DNA of 64,000 bases from Haladaptatus sp. DJG-WS-42 (lineage in GTDB: Archaea; Halobacteriota; Halobacteria; Halobacteriales; Halococcaceae). The stretch's first letter is position 1. Every line of letters begins with the position of its first letter. Under the pieces are notes generated by a model. It was not told the DNA's origin. It ran no database searches and saw only the letters and a list, made by a program, of their open reading frames with translations. The position numbers were made by a program, and so were the translations under genes. The stretch is taken from positions 868,001 to 932,000 of the forward strand of contig NZ_CP147243.1 in NCBI RefSeq assembly GCF_037198285.1. The letters are read 5' to 3'. This document shows positions 59,812 to 64,000 of the stretch, in pieces.

Positions 59812-60759
59812 TCAGTCGTCTGCGAGAATATCTGCGAGGCCATCGACGGGACGGTCTGGGTTCGCGGCGTCTGCGGCCGCGGGAAGCCCGAGTTGGTAGT
59901 CCTCTGCGCCATCGCGGAGGTTTGTCCGGCCCCAGTGCACCGTCACGTCGTCGTTTAGGTGCAACTGCACGGCTTCTAACAGGGCGTCGGCTTCGAGCGG
60001 CTGGCCTTTGAGCTGTAAGTCCTCTACGTCCGCGTCGTCGGGCACCGAAAAGGCACGCTGGGTGATGATTGGCCCTTGGTCTAAGTCGGTCGTAACGTAG
60101 TGGGCGGTGACGCCTGCGACACGGACGCCTTCCTCGATGGCCTGTCGGTAGGCGGACGCGCCAGGGAACGACGGGAGCAGGGAAGGGTGGACGTTGATAA
60201 TCCGACCCTCGTAGCGGAAGACGACGTTCGGCGAGAGGATGCGGATGTACCGGGCGAGGACGATGAGGTCTGCGTCGTACTCGTTGAGGAGGTTGAGGAT
60301 GGCGTCCTCGTCCGGCGAGCCCTTCTCGTCACCCACGTCGTAGAACGGAATTTCGTAGTAGTCTGCGACTGGCTTGAGCGCGGAATGGTTTGCGATAATC
60401 ACGGAGATGTCCGCGCCGAGGTCGCCGTTCGCCCACTCCCCGAGCAGGGCTTCGAGGCAGTGCGATTCCTTCGTTGCGAGGACGGCAATCTGCTTGGTTT
60501 CGCGGTCTGCGGGGAAGCGCACTTTCACGTCCACGCCGAGTTCGTCGCCGAGCGCGTGGAGCTTGTCGCGCAGGTCGTCTTTGCTCGTCGTCATCGCCGT
60601 TGCATCGACGTGCATCGTCATGCGGAAGAGTCCCTTCCTGACCGCCTGATCTAAGTCTTCGATGTTGATGCTGTGGTCGAACAGCAACGACGTGACGCGG
60701 GCGATGAGCCCCGTCTTGTCGTCGCCAACGACCGTGATTTCGGTGAGTTTGCGAGTCAT
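59812..60759 (-). CDS. purU: Formyltetrahydrofolate deformylase-type PurU
   Basis: A 315-residue protein: N-terminal ACT domain (about 1-85, TEITVVGDDKTGLIARVTSLLFDHSINIEDL), then a formyltransferase/hydrolase domain with NVHPSLLPSFPGASAYRQAIEEGVRVAGVTAHYV, including the catalytic Asn-His-Asp set. PurU releases formate from 10-formyl-THF for PurT-type reactions and C1 balance. The Asp/Pro-rich C-terminal tail is haloarchaeal. ATG 60759 was chosen at the ACT start. Divergent from purSQ. Confidence 0.9.
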   Translation of the reverse strand: MTRKLTEITVVGDDKTGLIARVTSLLFDHSINIEDLDQAVRKGLFRMTMHVDATAMTTSKDDLRDKLHALGDELGVDVKVRFPADRETKQIAVLATKESHCLEALLGEWANGDLGADISVIIANHSALKPVADYYEIPFYDVGDEKGSPDEDAILNLLNEYDADLIVLARYIRILSPNVVFRYEGRIINVHPSLLPSFPGASAYRQAIEEGVRVAGVTAHYVTTDLDQGPIITQRAFSVPDDADVEDLQLKGQPLEADALLEAVQLHLNDDVTVHWGRTNLRDGAEDYQLGLPAAADAANPDRPVDGLADILADD

Positions 60760-60849
60760 CTGGCTACCTCGGTGCGCCGATAAGAGACGCTCATTGCACA
60801 AAATCAACAACGCCGAAGTATATGGGTATTGATCACCGAACCCGAGTAG

Positions 60850-60869
60850 CTATACAAAAACGTGTATAG
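60850..60869. promoter_or_regulatory. Palindrome over the purS promoter
   Basis: CTATACA-AAAACG-TGTATAG, perfect 7-bp arms. It overlaps the A/T-rich site where a TATA box for purS would lie, 28 nt before the ATG at 60898. A repressor or TATA-masking regulator could bind here. Confidence 0.55.
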
Positions 60870-60897
60870 ACAAATCATTCCAAAAGGTCTTTTGCGC

Positions 60898-61170
60898 ATG
60901 ACCGCGCAACCTCAACCGATGACTGCCTACACCGCGACCGTCACTGTGCGGCTCAAGCAGGGTGTGCTTGACCCGGAAGCCGAGACGACCAAACGCGCCT
61001 TAGAGCGCCTTGGCTACGACCTCTCCGCGCTCCGCTCGACCGAGCGCTACGAGATTGACCTCGAAACGGCAGACGAAGCGGGTGCAGAGGAGCAAGCCGC
61101 AGAGATGGCAGAGCGACTCCTCGCAAACCCCACCATCCACGACTACACGGTCGAGGTGACCGAGCGGTGA
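60898..61170 (+). CDS. purS: FGAM synthase subunit PurS
   Basis: Small subunit of phosphoribosylformylglycinamidine synthase. ATG 60898 gives 90 residues; the internal ATG 60919 (MTAYTATVTVRLKQGVLDPEA) gives 83, nearer the usual PurS length and so possibly the true start. Family hallmarks LKQGVLDPEAETTKRALERLGYD and a C-terminal PTIHDYTVEV are intact. It overlaps purQ by 4 nt (GTGA). Confidence 0.93.
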   Translation: MTAQPQPMTAYTATVTVRLKQGVLDPEAETTKRALERLGYDLSALRSTERYEIDLETADEAGAEEQAAEMAERLLANPTIHDYTVEVTER

Positions 61171-61838
61171 TTGCCATTGTCCAGTTCGGCGGGAGCAACT
61201 GTGACCGCGACGCCCTGCGCGCGTTTACCGAACTCGGACTGGATGCGCAACTCGTCTGGCATGAAGACGGCCTCCCCGAGGACACGACTGGCGTGATGCT
61301 CCCCGGCGGCTTTTCATACGGCGACTATCTCAGAGCCGGGGCGATGGCCTCGCGCTCGCCCATCATGGAGGAGGTGCGAGACGCCGCAGAAAACGGCGTG
61401 CCCGTCCTCGGCGTGTGCAACGGCGCACAGATTGGCTGTGAGTCGGGGCTGACGCCGGGTATGTTCACAACGAACAAGAGCGCCCGTTTCCAGTGTGAAC
61501 ACGTCTATCTGCGGGTCGAAAACGCGAACACGCCGTGGACGCGCGCCTACGACGAAGGCGAGGTTATCGAACTCCCAATCGCCCACGGCGAGGGACGCTT
61601 CGAAATCACGGACGACGAGCTCGCACAGCTCGAAGCAGACGACCGCATTCTGTTCAAATACTGTGACGAGGATGGCAACGTCACTGAAAAATCGAATCCG
61701 AATGGCTCAAAAGCGAATGTGGCAGGAGTTACGGGGCTCAAGCCGTCAGTCGCGGTACTAATGCCACACCCCGAGCGCGCCTCGTTGCCAGACATTGGCA
61801 CCACAGACGGACAGGGCGTGTTGTTGGGTTTCAACTAA
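61167..61838 (+). CDS. purQ: FGAM synthase subunit PurQ
   Basis: Class I glutamine amidotransferase subunit, 223 residues. Nucleophile Cys in VLGVCNGAQIGCESG, His-Glu pair in MPHPERAS, and the oxyanion region VMLPGGFSYGDYLRAGA. It supplies ammonia to PurL. GTG start overlapping the purS stop (GTGA), so the two subunits are translated together. purL is not in the window. Confidence 0.96.
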   Translation: MIAIVQFGGSNCDRDALRAFTELGLDAQLVWHEDGLPEDTTGVMLPGGFSYGDYLRAGAMASRSPIMEEVRDAAENGVPVLGVCNGAQIGCESGLTPGMFTTNKSARFQCEHVYLRVENANTPWTRAYDEGEVIELPIAHGEGRFEITDDELAQLEADDRILFKYCDEDGNVTEKSNPNGSKANVAGVTGLKPSVAVLMPHPERASLPDIGTTDGQGVLLGFN

Positions 61839-62174
61839 GCGGAACACAGGGCAGCCACCCGTGCTCCAGGGAACGTTATGGCAGGACCTCCATCGGTCTA
61901 TCCGTGGCGATCCATTGGTCGGAGTTCTCACCGTCTCGAATCTCGATCCAGCCGTTTGACCAGACGAGAAGTTCGTACCGCGTCGTAGCTTGTCCCATAT
62001 CCCCACACTCTTCGGCACCCCGAGCGAATACAGCGACCTACCCATGTCAACACCGTACTCTGTTCGGCCGTGCCGTATGACAGTGGATGTCAATTAGTGC
62101 CTTTGTTATAGGCTACCTGTAATGTGCTAACGACTGTTTACAAAAGTGGTAGGACTTCCTTACTGATGGTTCAT
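61839..62174. other. purQ-raSEA intergenic region (336 nt)
   Basis: It contains the 40-residue minus-strand ORF at 61876-61998. The rest is A/T-rich near 62090-62170, with TTTGTTATAGG at about 62102-62112 and TTTACAAAAGTGG at about 62136-62148 as possible promoter or terminator sites. Nothing else is recognised. Confidence 0.45.
61876..61998 (-). CDS. 40-residue conserved-looking small protein
   Basis: A short minus-strand ORF: MGQATTRYELLVWSNGWIEI then RDGENSDQWIATDRPMEVLP. It has haloarchaeal composition, Trp-rich beta-strand pattern (YELLVWSNGWIEIRDG) and a GGGGAT site before ATG 61998. Both neighbours are stop-side, and its frame is too short to appear in standard gene lists. I have an impression of similar small haloarchaeal proteins, but cannot name a family. 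Function unknown. Confidence 0.6.
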   Translation of the reverse strand: MGQATTRYELLVWSNGWIEIRDGENSDQWIATDRPMEVLP

Positions 62175-63245
62175 TCAGTTCGTGAGTGGCATGTTGAAAC
62201 TCGTTTCGTGCGCCATGACGAGGTCCCACGTCTCCTCGCATTCACAGGCTACCTGGTCGAACACCGAGGGGTCCTGGCGCAGGTCGAAGTCTTTTATCGC
62301 GAGTTGGACGCGGTCGTCACACTCCCCGCAGTTGTGCGCGCCGCGCTCTTGGCCGTGACCGACCGGGTCTGAGACGACGATGGCGTCTACGTCTGCGGTT
62401 TCGCGCAGGATGTGTGCGACACTCCAGAGCCACGGCGGGCGGTAGCCCGAGTTGTGGAACAGCTCGTTGACCATCGTGTAGCGCTGGACGTTGGTCGGGT
62501 TCATCGAGACGGTGTGGGCGTACTCCGCACAGCGCTCGATGGAGGAAATCATGTCGGAGACGGCTTCCGGTTCAGAGAGGAACGGGGGCTTGAACAGAAG
62601 GTAGGCTTTGATACCTGCACCCGCGCGGTCGGCTTCTTCGCTCGCTGCGATGAAGTCGTCGAAGTCGAAGTACTTGTTCACGCAGTCGCGGCGCACGCGG
62701 TCGGTGGCCGTTTCGAGGCCTACCGCGATGTCCGTGTTGAGGCCAACGTCCACGAAGTCTGCGACGCGGTCTTCTTTGACGAAGTCCGGGAGACTCTCGA
62801 GGACGATTCGCTTTCGGTCCGAAAAGGTCTCTGCGATGGCCTGTCGGCTCTCTGCAGGGACTTCGCGCTCATCTAAGAAACTGCCGGAGGTGTAGATTTT
62901 GATGAGGTCGGCTTTCTCGTCTGCGCGTTCTTCCTCGTGGTCGAGACAGACCTGAATCTGGTCCATCAACTGCTCGTGGGTGACGCTCCCGCCTTCGACA
63001 GATTCGGAGACGTAGCCACACATGGTGCAGCCACCGGCGCGTGCCCAGCGACAGCCACCGGTGTTCAGAATGATGGTCAACGACTGGTAGACGCCGTCTG
63101 GCGTGTTGTCCTCGTCCAGCCAGACGCGTGTTGGCTCGTGCGGGTCGTAGGTACGCTGTTTTTTCGCGCGAATCTCGCGCATCACCTTGTTGTGGGCGTC
63201 CATCCCGCGCCCCTGTTCGTACACGTCGGGGCCCTGCTTGCTCAT
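62175..63245 (-). CDS. raSEA: Archaeosine synthase radical SAM subunit RaSEA
   Basis: A 356-residue radical SAM protein that works with ArcS to convert preQ0/lysine-modified tRNA G15 to archaeosine. The cluster cysteines are arranged as CRWARAGGCTMC (C-x7-C-x2-C), with ARAGGCTMCGY typical of the TIGR01210/Elp3-like archaeosine group, and LNTDIAVGLETATDRVRRDCVNK downstream. Further Cys in HNCGECDD and VACECEE may bind metal. Divergent from the M20 peptidase gene. Confidence 0.93.
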   Translation of the reverse strand: MSKQGPDVYEQGRGMDAHNKVMREIRAKKQRTYDPHEPTRVWLDEDNTPDGVYQSLTIILNTGGCRWARAGGCTMCGYVSESVEGGSVTHEQLMDQIQVCLDHEEERADEKADLIKIYTSGSFLDEREVPAESRQAIAETFSDRKRIVLESLPDFVKEDRVADFVDVGLNTDIAVGLETATDRVRRDCVNKYFDFDDFIAASEEADRAGAGIKAYLLFKPPFLSEPEAVSDMISSIERCAEYAHTVSMNPTNVQRYTMVNELFHNSGYRPPWLWSVAHILRETADVDAIVVSDPVGHGQERGAHNCGECDDRVQLAIKDFDLRQDPSVFDQVACECEETWDLVMAHETSFNMPLTN

Positions 63246-63336
63246 TACCCGGACTATCGGCCGTGGGGCTAAATCGGCTTCGTCTGCGAACGCACCGTCC
63301 GAACCTTTCTTTGAACGGCGACAAGTATGACGACCA

Positions 63337-64000
63337 ATGACCGCTCGGTTGGCTCTCGAATCTGACCTCCGCCAGTTCGTCTCCCGACTCCTGCGCTTCG
63401 ATACGACCGCACCGAACGAGAAGGCCGCCCAAGCGTGGGTCGAACAAACCCTTGTGTCGTGGGGCTTTGAAACCTACACGTGGACGGCAGACGCCGCCCG
63501 CCTCGCCACACACCCGTCGTTTCCGGACGACCCGGCAGCAATCGACGTGGCAGACCGCCCGAGCGTCGGCGGCGTCCTCGAATTCGGCGACCCAGAAGCA
63601 GGCCCGACGGTCGTCTTGAACGGCCACGTCGACGTGGTTCCCGCAGAAGGTGAGTGGTCCTCAGACCCGTTCGAGCCGACGTGGGACGGCGACAATCTCA
63701 CCGCGCGCGGTGCGGCAGACATGAAATCCGGCCTCTCTGCGTGTATCTTCGCCGCGCGAACGCTGGCCGAGAGCTCGGAAAATCTGAACGGCCGCGTCGT
63801 CGTCGAAAGCGTCGTTGGAGAGGAAGAAGGCGGCATCGGCGCGGCCGCGGCCGCCCTCGACAATCCCTACCCCTTCTCACGCGACATGGCGCTCATCGCA
63901 GAGCCGACCGAGTTGCGCCCCGTCCTCGCCGTCGAAGGGAGCGTTATGAAACGCCTCGAACTCGCGGGACGCTCGGCTCACGCCGCCCGCCGCTGGTGCG
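63337..64000 (+). CDS. M20-family metallopeptidase/deacylase, partial (3' end outside)
   Basis: The first 221 residues are visible and run off the window. NGHVDVVPAEG holds the first metal His/Asp, GAADMKSG the bridging Asp, and VVGEEEGG the catalytic Glu and metal Glu. The group includes ArgE, DapE and succinyl-diaminopimelate deacylases; the specific substrate cannot be told from the visible part. ATG 63337 was chosen because the ATG 10 nt upstream is in another frame and soon stops. Confidence 0.88.
   Translation, partial: MTARLALESDLRQFVSRLLRFDTTAPNEKAAQAWVEQTLVSWGFETYTWTADAARLATHPSFPDDPAAIDVADRPSVGGVLEFGDPEAGPTVVLNGHVDVVPAEGEWSSDPFEPTWDGDNLTARGAADMKSGLSACIFAARTLAESSENLNGRVVVESVVGEEEGGIGAAAAALDNPYPFSRDMALIAEPTELRPVLAVEGSVMKRLELAGRSAHAARRWC

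Overview
The window is a gene-dense stretch of haloarchaeal (class Halobacteria) chromosome. The evidence is the strongly acidic predicted proteins, two tRNA genes without an encoded CCA end, and leaderless TTTTTAC-type promoters 23-29 nt upstream of start codons. Typical haloarchaeal markers are also present: MptA, RaSEA (archaeosine), CofC/CofG/CofH (deazaflavin), CetZ, Tat lipoproteins, a fused AhbA/AhbB-type siroheme decarboxylase and a HalOD1 protein. I cannot fix the genus from sequence alone.

Layout. 1-9.4 kb holds housekeeping genes: NAD kinase, MptA, two UspA proteins, a TrmB-type regulator, a DUF255 thioredoxin-fold protein, FxsA, tRNA-Ile and a CNNM/CorC-type membrane protein. 9.4-32 kb is a cell-surface glycan region: glmS plus an asparagine-synthase-like gene, two membrane-associated winged-helix proteins, and a five-gene operon (nucleotide-sugar dehydrogenase, three glycosyltransferase-type enzymes, a large polytopic protein). 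Then come minus-strand genes for a GT2 enzyme, a DUF457 hydrolase, DUF1616, a flippase with a Thr-rich stalk, a sulfatase-like enzyme and a Tat-exported beta-helix protein. 32-36.4 kb is a DUF4129/DUF58/MoxR module. 36.8-44.1 kb holds envelope lipoproteins, acetyltransferases, small membrane proteins, siroheme decarboxylase, a broken SDR gene and a TrpD-like enzyme. 44.1-46.1 kb is an IS200/IS605 element with a dead tnpA and an intact tnpB. 47-47.8 kb is an AT-richer island beside tRNA-Leu with a tRNA 3' fragment. 47.8-64 kb holds HalOD1, a His-rich lipoprotein, TrkA between two RAM-only proteins, tmk, cetZ, the F420 genes cofC/cofG/cofH, the purine genes purC/purU/purS/purQ, raSEA and a partial M20 peptidase.

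The strongest unexplained signal is a two-part promoter element: YTTA, exactly 7 nt, then an 8-mer close to GATAATAA, then usually GG. I find ten copies, all between 13.1 and 37.9 kb and all in front of envelope or glycan transcription units. In six of them the 8-mer ends 25-30 nt before the start codon, where the TATA box of a leaderless archaeal gene belongs. This suggests a dedicated surface regulon, perhaps read by an alternative TBP/TFB pair or an upstream regulator. Two membrane-linked winged-helix proteins sit inside the same region.

Two other observations stand out. A roughly 50-nt double-hairpin unit (REPIN-like) occurs twice: once interrupting the IS200-type tnpA, and once splitting a duplicated tRNA-Leu 3' end. 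The flanks of the units are conserved while the hairpin arms change in a compensatory way. Separately, a 41-codon ORF shares a 14-residue C-terminal tail with the neighbouring siroheme decarboxylase, and all seven codon differences are synonymous.
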